Below are positions 30,393-40,800 of a stretch of 44,853 nucleotides of DNA, piece after piece. The stretch covers positions 192,592-237,444 of the forward strand of contig MNCI01019108.1 of NCBI GenBank assembly GCA_015680685.1. The letters run 5' to 3'. Source of the stretch: Gnetum montanum (taxonomy: Eukaryota > Streptophyta > Gnetopsida > Gnetales > Gnetaceae). Below the pieces are notes generated by a model. The model ran no database searches. It was not told the DNA's origin and saw nothing but the letters and a program-made list of their open reading frames with translations. Numbering within the stretch: position 1 is the first letter of the stretch; each line of letters begins with the position of its first letter. The translations under genes were made by a program, and so were the position numbers.

Positions 30393-32394
30393 CTACAATC
30401 AGATAGGACTGACTATTAGTAAGGCCATTTACAAAATTTGATTTATCCCTTACTCATTGCTTTTAATAGATTCATTTCTTGCCTAGTGTGATTCAAAGTT
30501 AGAAATTTTTACGAAAATTTCCCTAGAAGTTTTGATATTGGACCCAATTTGATTAGGTAACTCCAAAAAAAAATTCATGGTCTAGGTGAAGAAATAAAAT
30601 TAATTTGGCATACGTTTTTAGCATTTCTTAAGGTCACTTACCCCTTATGATATCCTTTGGAAAACAGTGAATTCGGAAAAAACTACGTGCAACTTGGAGT
30701 GTACCCTTCCCCCACGACCAAGTTAAACACTCCGGGTTTAAGCAGGTTCAATTGGAACTAGAATTAGAGCGTTAATGAGCAAGATATTGATGTTTGAATG
30801 ATAGGTGCTTAGAGCGTGAGAATTCGTGGAATAAAATTGCAACTCCCCTTGCATGAACAATGGAAAATGATGTTGATGTGCACGCACATGAGGGGGGTTC
30901 CATATATATAGATTTTATAGATGCAATATTGTGTACGCACTAGCATGGACCTGATATCACGTCAGACTCGATACTGAGTACCCGATATTGCATCCCTTTC
31001 AAAATAGGGTACTTGGAAAAATTGATAATTTTTCAAATTTTCAAGGTCAAAAATGAAGGACTTAAGGTAAATTTGAAAGATCTAGGGTAACGTTGAGTAG
31101 ACCTAAAGGCACAAAAAATGTAATGAAGTGAAATTTAACAATGAAGTTCGTGAATAGGGTGAGGAAAAAGGACATGTAGTGGTGCACAAGAACGTTTGAA
31201 TTAAAATGATGATAAAGGAAATGATAACTTTAGTAATGCAGTACTTAGAGGGTATAAGATGATGTGGTAATGTGCAATAAGTGCAAATTACAAAAGTTAC
31301 GCAAGTGGGTCCTCCCCAAAGCAGGTTCCTACCTATCATGCCCTTACGTAACCACATTGTAAAATGTCCGTAGGCATTAAAAGGGTTAAATGCAATCCAC
31401 ACTAGTGCAACAAAACACACACATGTTAAATACTGCTACGATGAGGTATGAGTTCTATACCATACAAGACACAAGTTAGACATACATGAACAGTGGGGTG
31501 AAATGAATCATAGAAGGGACTATCGAAATTGGGACATGAGATAACTAACCCTAGGCACAGTGAATCCTGAGTGTAGGGTGTCATTAAGATGTCATTAGCC
31601 CTTCACTCCAAAATCAAGACCAAGTCCATTCCTCTAATCAGTGACATTGCATTGTTTCATCCAATGATGGACAACCATAAGAGCACCATGACAGCAAGGC
31701 GTACGATCACTTGGCGTTTTTTCCAAAGGAGGAATGATTTGTAATTTCTTTGTGGCACGTTTTGCTTGATTTTTTTCTTTCTTTATTGCCTTTTTTCTTT
31801 CTTTGCTTTTTCTTCATCTAGCTACTTTGGCACTTTGTCTTTTCCAAAAGTGTTCTGGGGAAGCTAGCAACCTTTAGGCATGGGTGCATGTCTTTCCAGT
31901 GAAACCCTTCATAACAACATTAAGTTTCTTTATTGAGTACCTTTATTACTCTTACTCCCATTTCGTTAGATCTACAAGGATTTTAGTACAACTAGGCTGC
32001 ATGATAGCACCTACAAATGTCACCAAAGAGAATCTACAAGTACCCTTGATGTCACACCTTGGCCATTCCCTCTTAGTCCATCATTTTTCACTCTGGGCAT
32101 AATGAGTACAAAGTTACTTTTAAGTTTTAATGATATCAAGAATATCATCATACCTATAGTAGAACCTCTTACTAATAGAATGGGTGGGTGGATGTTGTGG
32201 GCTCAATGTTTAAATAATTAATCATTCGTGACTTAACAGCATAGAACACACCTCAACTGACGAGTTACATGAGTATTTTATTCATTAATGAGATTACTCA
32301 CAAAAAGATAAAACAACAATTTGAAAAGTGAAAAATTGGAAAACAAAAAATTGTAAAATCAAAGAAAAGGAAAAACATTTACTAATTCTACTTA
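30393..32394 (-). other. A2 spacer between gag and ORF2
   Basis: About 2 kb, collinear with the A1 spacer. From gag toward ORF2 it holds a Lys-rich segment near 31740-31830, the PSDRT frame near 31590-31720 and a block around 31260-31400 shared with A1. The palindrome-plus-TATA block (30901-30991) and a conserved leader-like stretch near 30660-30900 come last. No pol domain is seen. Confidence 0.72.
30901..30991 (-). promoter_or_regulatory. Internal promoter-like block upstream of ORF2 (palindromes + TATA)
   Basis: On the minus strand, decayed palindromes (GCAATATCGGG, AGTATCGAG, GTGATATCAGG, ACAATATTGC) lie at 30991-30922 with about 20-bp spacing. A TATA run CTATAAAATCTATATATATG follows at 30920-30901. 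This is the order and spacing of the U3 promoter in the LTRs of the same family, yet it lies 500 bp upstream of the ORF2 start. It could drive a separate ORF2 RNA. It could also be a relic of an old internal LTR fragment. Confidence 0.55.
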
Positions 32395-34731
32395 TTAGAA
32401 TGGGGGGTATCCCTCATGACTAAACCTTTGAGTATGGCTAGAATTAATAAATGGAAAATTTGGATCCAAGCATGTTGGAAATATTGGGGTCTGGTCATAT
32501 CCAAACCACAGGGTGCCTTTTGATGTGGTGGCCAGAATGTACTTAAATTGGGGTTCACACACTTGATTGAAGTAGGCATAGTGGGACAGATTATAACATG
32601 TGGTCATGTGATAAGGAGTTGACCCACTATGACACCTGTGACTATAAGATTGTATGCAAGGATCAATATGTCTCCCTACGTGGTTATATTCATTAGGCTG
32701 CATGGTTGTTGAAGTGTTGATTGGTGGCCCAAATGAGGTAATAGGAGGCATTGAGTTTGAGGAAGAAGGTGCATCATAGTGCTAAGCTTGTGTTGAGTTG
32801 GAGGATATAGTGGTTTCAGAACCATGCTGTCTCTTTCTATGGCCATGCCTAAAGAAAGGGCATTTTCAACATTGTGAAGGACCTCCATTGCTATTGACAG
32901 CAGCAGCACAAGTAATGTGCATGGGTTGGTGATGTGGTACAAAAACTTCTGGTGCTATTGGTGGCAATGTAGAAGGAGGTGAAGGATGAGAATATTGAGG
33001 GCAAGGAGAAGTGTAAGGAACGTGAGGTGGTGATCTTGTGGGAGAGGACATGGGTTGATAGTACTCATGAGAATGATAATGATGAGGTGAAGTAGAGGAT
33101 GTTGATCCAGTTGGGGAATAAACATTCGATGTCGGGGTATACGAAGGGTGTGGTTTGTTTGGTGATGGCCTCCCCCACGATTGGGGGTTTTGCCACTACG
33201 GTTGGACATGGTACTTCTGTACGAAATTTGGATGTAGCATTCCTCCCCAATGCTCATGTAAATGTGACAATACTGGGCATTAACTTTTGGGGTGATTGTA
33301 CAGACAAACATCGCATTGATATTTATGATTAGTAGTTGAGCCCCTATCCTTATTGTCTCCAACCCTTCTTTCCAATTGTTGAGTGGTGTTCTATCCTGTT
33401 TCTCGGTTTGGCATCCTCGGTTTGTCCTGTTTGTCAGAGTGATCATGTGTGGTTCCACCTCTAATAATGTTGGCATATTCTCCACATTTTTCATGTACCC
33501 ATTCCATCATCTTATTGATCTTTACCATAATTTCCTCTAGTGATTGTAGTATTGGCAAAGATGATTCCACCTTCGTGAGGTGAGTTGATTTCTCCTCTTC
33601 ATGGACCTTTGTTATTTTAAGATTTTAGCCCTATTAAGATCTTTCAACATTCTCTCATTTGACTATTTCTCCTTCTTCTTTTGCTACCCACTTAATAAGC
33701 TCTTAGAATTGGTGGGTTCGTATTTCATATAGTTGACCTGGGGCATACATCCCCAGGGTCTCCGTTGTTTCATTATGAAGCCCATCCATGATGTGATACA
33801 TTAGCCTTTCCTCAGAGAACCCATGGCCTGGGTAGTTGTTTAGCAGTGAGTAATATCTTTCTAAGGCCATGTCCAAGGGTTCATGTTGCCCTTGTTCCCA
33901 TTCTTGGATTTGTCTTCTCAAGGCTGACACTCTTGCATAGGTTTGATATCTTTCATTGAAGAGTTTTACCATTGTCGGCCAATGGTGAATTGATTGTGGT
34001 TTTAACGACCTATACCATACTTTTGCTTGGCCAACGAGTATCATAGGAAAGAGCTTAAGTCTTTGCCACCCATTATTGATATTGTTCCATGCACAGGCAT
34101 CATAGAAGACTTGTAAATGATGTTGCGGATCTAAATCATAGCCTCCTGAAAACTTGGGAAAGTTGTTTAAATCGAGCCTGGGTAGATGGCTCTCTTTATG
34201 ATGCTTGTAGGATATTCGAACAACCTCTTGTATATGCATTAGACTCTTAGTGGCCAGCAGGGGTTCATTGTCACTAAGTAAGTCATGAGTTTGTGAGCTG
34301 GAACGATGTTGTCTATGTTCATGTTGGCATTCCTAACTTTGCTCGTGGGTTTGATTTTTATTTCTATGCCAACCCCTTGAGAGATCGTCATCTGTGTCAT
34401 GACCTAACATTGAAGGAGCAAAGTAAGAGAAAGAACTAGAAGACTTGTCATGACTTTCATAAGTCTCCCAATCACCCCCTGATGTAGTCTTGCTAACCAT
34501 TGAGAAGGTCTTAGGCCTTACAGGCCCCCTCATTCTAGGAGATGTCCCATCCTCACTAGAGGTATCAAAGTTGGATGAAAAGAGTCCTTGAGTATCGTTG
34601 GGGTGTCCATAAACATATGAAACTCCTACATAACCTTGAGTACGCCAAACCTCTTCTTCGTCATATGTGTTGATTCTCCAATGAATTGCCTCGCTAGTTA
34701 TTGTGTTAGCATTGCCTTATGAGAGAGACAT
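32395..34731 (-). pseudogene. gag of A2 (full length, broken)
   Basis: About 779 codons from ATG 34731 (MSLS, stop at the fifth codon) to SHEGYPPF-stop. An acidic/Ser-rich N-terminus (FDTSSEDGTSPRMRG near 34530) is followed by the Retrotrans_gag core at about 34239-33703: LDLNNFPKFSGGYDLDPQHH, GQAKVWYRSLKP, FNERYQTYARVSALRRQIQE and YYSLLNNYPGHGFSEERLMY. The zinc knuckle CDVCLYNHPK-x2-CPVL (C-x2-C-x3-H-x4-C) lies near 33250-33320. The tail is His/Pro/Ser/Tyr-rich (HHYHSHEYYQPMSSPTRSPP near 33030-33090). Several stops break it. It is the best guide to the A1 gag N-terminus, which lies in the gap. Confidence 0.88.
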
Positions 34732-34841
34732 TGTTGTGAATTGTGTGTAACTTATTTGCAATTAATTTCTTTCTAAAAGATATATCGTCAATGCTTTGTT
34801 ACAGCGATCTTGGATGATATAACTAATCTTGATAACTAGCA

Positions 34842-34862
34842 CCGTCCTTGGCAACGGCGCCA
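34842..34862 (-). other. Primer-binding site of A2 (tRNA-Asp type)
   Basis: Minus strand TGGCGCCGTTGCCAAGGACG, one base inside the LTR end. The TGGCGCCGTTGCC core is the tRNA-Asp-type primer site reported for Athila-like Ty3/gypsy elements, supporting the lineage call in an element with no pol of its own. Confidence 0.85.
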
Positions 34863-34863
34863 A

Positions 34864-35720
34864 TGATGAGTGATAAGGTACCCCTATGCTCAACCATACA
34901 AATACAAGCATATACGCATGATCTGGTTGAACTTTGCAGATGGACTAATTGTGGCACCTAGATAGTTATACGTTGATTGTAGTTCGCTGTTTTCCCACCT
35001 GGACTAGTATTTGCTTTGTCACGTATGGTTTAGTCCAGTGTGAGGTGTATGATGTGATTCCTAACACTAGGCTACTCCTAGAGACAATGAAAAATAATCT
35101 TGATTTAAGCTAATAGGTAATGGGAATCAAAATCTAAACTATCCTAAGTACGATGAGCATCCGTCCTTAATCATCTGTACGCATCTTGAACTTCATGTAC
35201 TACTTTTGGGCTTACCAAGCGCACATTACTTAAGCACTACTAGATATGCTACTAGGTTACCAAGTAGTTACATTTAAATGTTCGTGATTAAGATGTACTC
35301 ATTCCGTATTTAACAACATAAATAGTAAATGATGATAAGATAAATATTAACTAAGAAAACAATAAATAATAATCAACAATTAAAAACTAAGTGAATGCTA
35401 TAATGATGGAGTAATCTTGATCTTTATTGTCGATTGTATGCGTGTCCAAGTACATCACACTTGAACAAAGGTTCCGTACAATTACAATCATCACAGTACA
35501 AGCATGCATTGGGAAGGAACTAAAAACTAACTGAAAACTAACAAAAGGACTCTACGCTATGACTTACCAATTGACTCCCTTCTTGTGCGCTTAGATGCTA
35601 TATCTATAGGCCTACACAGGAATCATGATATCGTGTATTCAATATCATTATCTAGGTTGCGATATTGCATACCTGATGTTGAGGATCCGATATTAGGGCT
35701 TGGCAAACCACGATTCATCA
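34864..35720 (-). repeat. 5' LTR of A2
   Basis: 857 bp, minus-strand start TGATGAATCGTGG at 35720 and end ...CACTCATCA at 34864. TATA-like CTATAGATATAG (minus) lies near 35598-35609, and strongly decayed palindromes lie at 35621-35695. Compared with the 3' LTR it has an extra GGATCCGATATTAGG copy near 35684-35698. Confidence 0.94.
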
Positions 35721-35725
35721 ATAAG
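35721..35725. repeat. Target-site duplication ATAAG, right copy of A2
   Basis: Matches 26555-26559 exactly. Confidence 0.93.
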
Positions 35726-35985
35726 CTATAGGAATGATGTCATAGATGGTTTGGGTATGTGCAAAGACCATTAAATATTGAGCCTATTATTGAAGGTTAC
35801 TGCATCATTGTTATAGGAAAACCATTGAAAGATAGATAAAAAAGATATAGGAAAAAAATGATTGAAGATGATTTAAAGAAGTTGCAAATAAACAAAGATC
35901 TAGCTCTTCATAGAGGTAATTAAAAGAGAACTCATGTAGTCAACTCCATTTTATTGGGACAAGTGTAGGATGATGATGATGGATC
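35726..35985 (+). pseudogene. RTE-type LINE, C-terminal end
   Basis: Resumes the frame left at 23275: RWFGYVQRPLNIEP, then GKPLKDR, then MIEDDLKKLQINKDLALHRG and HVVNSI, ending near 35950. This is the usual end of RTE ORF proteins (RWFGHV...DL..L...ALDR..W). A GATGATGATGATGG-like short repeat at about 35971-35985 fits the short 3' tails of RTE elements. Confidence 0.82.
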
Positions 35986-37480
35986 ATGATAAATAACATG
36001 CTATTTTTATTACTAGTAAATAATTACATCATGAAATAAACACATTAACAATTTCATGACATAAAAAATTTATAAATTTATAAATGAGGTAATTCTTCTT
36101 TTTTGTTTGGTAACCATACGAGGAAGACATTACACACTTGGATAGAGTTAGAGCATATTGTTAGAAAATAACTGTAAAGCACATGTACAATCATTAGTTT
36201 GTTATTAACAACATATGAAAAAATAGAAAGTTGTTAAGAAAAAGACGTAACGGTTCGTGAACAGTCATGACTTTTTATAAAGGATATAAACCATTAATGT
36301 AGTCATTTCCATTCAATCATCATAATATATAATACATCATAACTTGCAAAGAATAAGCACAACTAAGCAAAGAAGAAGGAATGTGTGAAAAAGAGATTCA
36401 ATGATGAAGAAGGGAAAAAAAAAGGAAAAAAAGTGGAGTAATAAAAGAAGTGGAATAAGCATAAGCGCAAAAAGGAATAGAGTCTCACAACAATAATTAG
36501 GCTTCACATAAGAAGGAATGGAATCTTGGAACAAAAAGTAGGCTTCACACGGGAAAGTTCGTAATACCATTATATAATTGTACTCCTTAGCATTTTACAA
36601 ATTGCGAATGCTGAGATGAATAAAAAGTAATCAATTCTACTCATAGAACTAATGAGCAAGTGTTGCAGGAGATGAAGGCGATCACTGCAACACATGATCC
36701 AATTCTTTAAAGAAGAAGAGAAAATCCAAGTTTTTGTATACATCCAATTTTTTAAATAAGAAGAGAAGGCTATTTCAAAGGTTACAATGGAATAAAGGAG
36801 AAATACTTACAGTAACTTATTCATAAACACAGTGAAGTTAAGTTAAAGATAACTTAATGAAGTATGAGCGTGGACACGAAGCTAAGTTCACTAATAACTT
36901 AATGAAATATCTAGTAGTAACAACCTCAACAAAGTTTAACCATGAGTTATGAACAATAGCTAAAACAAAGATATTTGTAACACAACCAACATTATGAAAG
37001 TAAGACCGTAACACCTTAGGGTAGGGTAAAGGAGAAACCTTACAAGTGAATGTGACCATAATGTTACTTTAAGTTACAATAGTGTTATTCTTGGTTACGA
37101 TTAGTGTATCTCCTTGTAAAGTAATGATGATATTGAGCACAATGAAATTCAACGAAAATTAAACATAGTATCAAAGTAATGAAAAAATTCAATACATGTT
37201 AGTTGTGGTTTGCAAGTCATAGGTTCTATTCCACCACGTATGCTTGTAATTCTAATGTTTTGCTCACCATTCTCTAGGTACATGTAGTCATTTAGTTTTA
37301 TGGGTATAAAAGTTCAATGTTAGTTACACGACTACCAAGTACATATAATCATCTAATCTAATTTCACTTGAGGCATTGGAGACTTAATTAATAGTGGAGT
37401 TAGAAGTGAATTATGGTTTGCAAATTAGGAGTTCCATTACATGGGCATGCTGCTTTGACACATCCCGATACATTGATCTA
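35986..37480. other. Unassigned, probably old LTR and SINE remains upstream of the gene
   Basis: A stretch from about 36158 (TGTTAGAAAATAACTG) with TATAAAGGATATAAACC near 36278-36294 looks like a Copia-type LTR start and promoter, but no second copy or target duplication was found. Near 37200-37245 and 37408-37440 are two diverged GTTTGCAA...GGTTC/GAGTTCCATT phrases resembling the B-box half of the SINE at 40861. No gene is seen. Confidence 0.35.
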
Positions 37481-37599
37481 GTTCGAGCTCCAATTACTTA
37501 AAACCACCCCAAACACCCCATTCACGATGACAGCTCCACTTATGGTGATCAGTTTTGTCTTCTTTTGAGAATTGCCCTTCAATATCAACCAAATGCCAA

Positions 37600-37826
37600 A
37601 AACTAAAATACAGTACAGGATACTGTTGTACGATAAAATCGATTCGTTCGGCAGACACGATCACGCGGCCACGTTGTAATGGAAACAAGTCAATTTTGTA
37701 CGTCTTGGCAAGGACGATCATCGTATCATTCCTATGCGCGCCTACGTATATATATCTATATAGAGACATAGAGAGCATTCTTGAACCCTGTTGAAGCCTC
37801 ACTGCAAGTTTCTGAAGCTTTCTGTC
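37600..37826 (+). promoter_or_regulatory. Promoter and 5' UTR of the acyl-CoA thioesterase gene
   Basis: A locally GC-richer block (about 37630-37745) with GGCCACGTTG (G-box-like) is followed by TATATATAT at 37747-37755. The ATG lies 72 bp downstream of that TATA, giving a short leader of roughly 45 bp if transcription starts about 30 bp after it. The composition differs clearly from the AT-rich flanks. Confidence 0.6.
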
Positions 37827-37860
37827 ATGGATGACCAGAAGCCGGGTTCCCCAGAAGCAG
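37827..37860 (+). CDS. Exon 1 coding part
   Basis: ATG plus 10 codons and one base, then AG|GTGCGC donor. Very short first coding exon, leaving phase 1. Confidence 0.78.
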
Positions 37861-40800
37861 GTGCGCATTTTTTGCATATTGACTGATTGCAATTGACATC
37901 TGTTCTGTAATTTGACGCGCAACTATGTATCCGGATCACTTTTTATGTGCGTCAGTAGTTTGTTGGATTTGAAATATAGTTGGCCAATCAGACGATTTTG
38001 CTGATGTCTGCTTCAAATATCAGCGCAATCTATATTATAAATAGGAACCAGAATGTTTGTCTTCCTTTCTCTGTATTATAAATATGTTAGTCGGGCATAA
38101 AAATGTAGCCTTTTGTATCAAACTGAAGATGATGATCTTCTACACGTTTTTTTGAGTTTAGATTAAGTGAACTTTTTCTGGTTATTTATCAGGTAAGAAT
38201 CGAATGGATCATTTCCTCTTTAGAAATTGAGAAACTTTGTTGAATCATTCAAGCTTATAACATATCAAAAGCATTTTAAAATAATGAAAAATTAAAGTTA
38301 TTTTCAAATTTTTGGCTCTGGTATTGTTTTTGAGCTCATAAAGGGTGGGCAATTTTGCATTCAACTTAATCTAGTTGCGAGAGCGAGATTGATTTAGTTA
38401 TCAAAAGAAGAACGAACTTATAAAAGAGGGGCATTATCAACAATGATGTTTGTGTTAGGTGTAGCTGTGAACTAAAACTTGTCACCACATTTTTGTTTTG
38501 TGCTCTTTTTGCACAATCTTTTTGGAGGACTTGTCGCTTGTGATTGCCATCTATTTCTTATTTCAACTCTTTTCATGAACTCCTAGAATGCTAACCTTTA
38601 TGCAATGATAAGGTTCAAGCTAAGCGTCTCCAAGATCTCTTACTTTTTGTGCTTTCTAAGTTGTGGATATCTCAAAACCAATTAGTGTTTCAGAACAAGT
38701 ACACTTCTATTTCTTCTACTATTATTCAAATTTTTTGTTTATGGAAATTGTATTGGAAACAATATAACTAAACTTTTGGTTTGATAAAAACATGTACATA
38801 TTTTCACTTGTGCCCCAGCCATAATAGATGTAGGTTTTCCTTGTTCTCAAAGAGGAGGAGGAAGAAGAAACTTATAGGATTTGTACATGAAATTGAAGAT
38901 GAAAATAATGCTTTTTAGTGTCCTTGTAATAGTATCTGATAAGAAACTGGATCATTGTAGTTACTATTTTTTTTTCAAATATTGCAAATTCACATATGGC
39001 TTTCCTTTATATGTAATAAAAAAATCAATAGCAGTATTAATATCACTATCATAAAATCTTGCATCCATATTAAGGGATGCATAGCTTTTGTTATTGGCTT
39101 CCCATTAATAATAAACCATAGGCTATTAGGCATCCATGTCTTTGCTGTACAAGATTTAACCTTATCATTACCTATTTTTCATCTCTTCACATGTATACTT
39201 GATGTATTACTTGCTCTAAGTGTTAGATTCTGTATGGCATTAATGCTTCTAAAAGGTCTACTTTTGTTGATCTTTTGCATAGTTTGGACAGAATTTTAAC
39301 TATTTAGGATTCTAAAAATGGTCTTCTTAAATTTTTATGGACCAATAGCTATTCAGTTTTTCCTTTCCTATCCATTTTTTTCCTATACTCTTATTAGTTC
39401 TAATATTGGTATTTGGCCAAGATTCAATTATTATGGAATGTCAACCATAATGTGCAACTATGGAATTTGCAGATTTAGAAGGTATGCAATACTTTTACTC
39501 CTTAAAAATCTACGCATTTTTATGGTATATGATTTAGAAGGTTTGCCTTTTATTATTTACTACTTTTATTTGGGTATTCATGACCTTGGATATCCTCTTT
39601 GTGACATGGAAGATACATTCATCCATTGCTTTTTGATTTGTCTCCTTACTCGAAGTTCTTGGTCTTAGTACAACTCATATTTGCATGGTTTTAAGCCAAG
39701 GTTGGAGGAAGTTTTATTTGGTGATACATCTCAACTTCAAGGATTTTTGCTTCACAATTAGAGTTTCTTTCATCCCCTTGTACTGTGTCATTTGGAAATT
39801 TTGGTGTAATGTAGTTTATTTTAGAGATTCTTTGGATAATGTTTTCCCTTTATCAACTGAAGATGACAACATTCAATAGCTCATGCTTCAGTTACAGCCC
39901 TGAATGTATCCTTTTTAAAGTATTTTAGAGATTCTTTAGATAATGTTTTCCCTTTATCAACTGAAGATGACAACATTCAATAGCTCATGCCTCAGTTACA
40001 GCCCTGAATGTATCCTTTTTTTTAGTATTTTTAAAAAAATTTTGTTTACAAGAAGCCTTTAGTAGGAAGTGAAACCTAAAAAGATGCTTTTGGAAAAGGG
40101 CAAGGTTTAATCCTTTTCCTACCCCACAGGGGAAGTTTTTAAGTATTGGTTGTAACAATGAAAATTTGAAAAGAGATCTCCAAAATCATTGGGCCTTTCC
40201 TTTTATCTTGTGTTGGAGTTTCACCTCTTTTTGGTTGTTCTCAACGGTTGTACTTTGAATATTTCATATTTATTTTTGGGCTTCAACACCCCCCACCCCG
40301 AACAAAAAAGTTGGTCACATGACCATTATACACAGAGTTTCAAAGGAAAAAAAATATACCATTCTCATTCATGTAATTAAGTTTGACATAAAAAAATATT
40401 TTAAATGGTAACAATGTCAAATTTAAGAGATATGCTTGGTCTTTACAATTTTTATATTGATGCGTATTTTTTAAAGAATATTTAATTAGTAAGATTTTTT
40501 GTATTTATTTTTTGGGGTTTGCATGATAATTTCCAGTTAATTTTAAGGTGGTATACAATGTCAGTTTTTGTTTGATGAAAACTGTTGTGCCAGTATTATT
40601 ATGTTCATAATTGTATGTAACTTTTGGGAGGAAAGAATTTAGCTTTGGTTTTGTCAATCTTTTTGTTTACACTTTATGATAGGGAGCATTATCTTCCAAT
40701 TCTAGTATGGCATTTATAATAGAGGGTTGAATACACAATCTTTTAGTTGTTTGCATCTTAGATTTTGTAATTGAATAGATTCACATATGGGCACTAGCAC

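Larger units (their letters stand above)
26560..35720 (-). mobile_element. Element A2: non-autonomous LTR retrotransposon (gag + full-length ORF2, no pol)
   Basis: 9161 bp, bounded by LTRs and ATAAG on both sides, inserted in the RTE LINE. Minus-strand order: 5' LTR (34864-35720), primer-binding site, gag (34731-32395), spacer with a promoter-like block (30393-32394), ORF2 (30392-27593), polypurine tract and 3' LTR (26560-27403). It has no protease, RT, RNase H or integrase. It keeps the collinear structure of A1 and, unlike A1, the whole of ORF2. Both ORFs are broken by stops, and CpG decay in the palindromes is advanced, so it is older than the solo LTR. Confidence 0.94.

Noticed and set aside
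37494-37922. A 142-codon minus-strand gene over the thioesterase promoter
   Set aside because: It overlaps TATA, leader and exon 1 of a well-supported plus-strand gene and shows no family resemblance.
39318-39668. A membrane protein gene in intron 1
   Set aside because: The hydrophobic look comes from T-rich decayed LINE sequence; the following frame matches the LINE C-terminal zinc-binding region.
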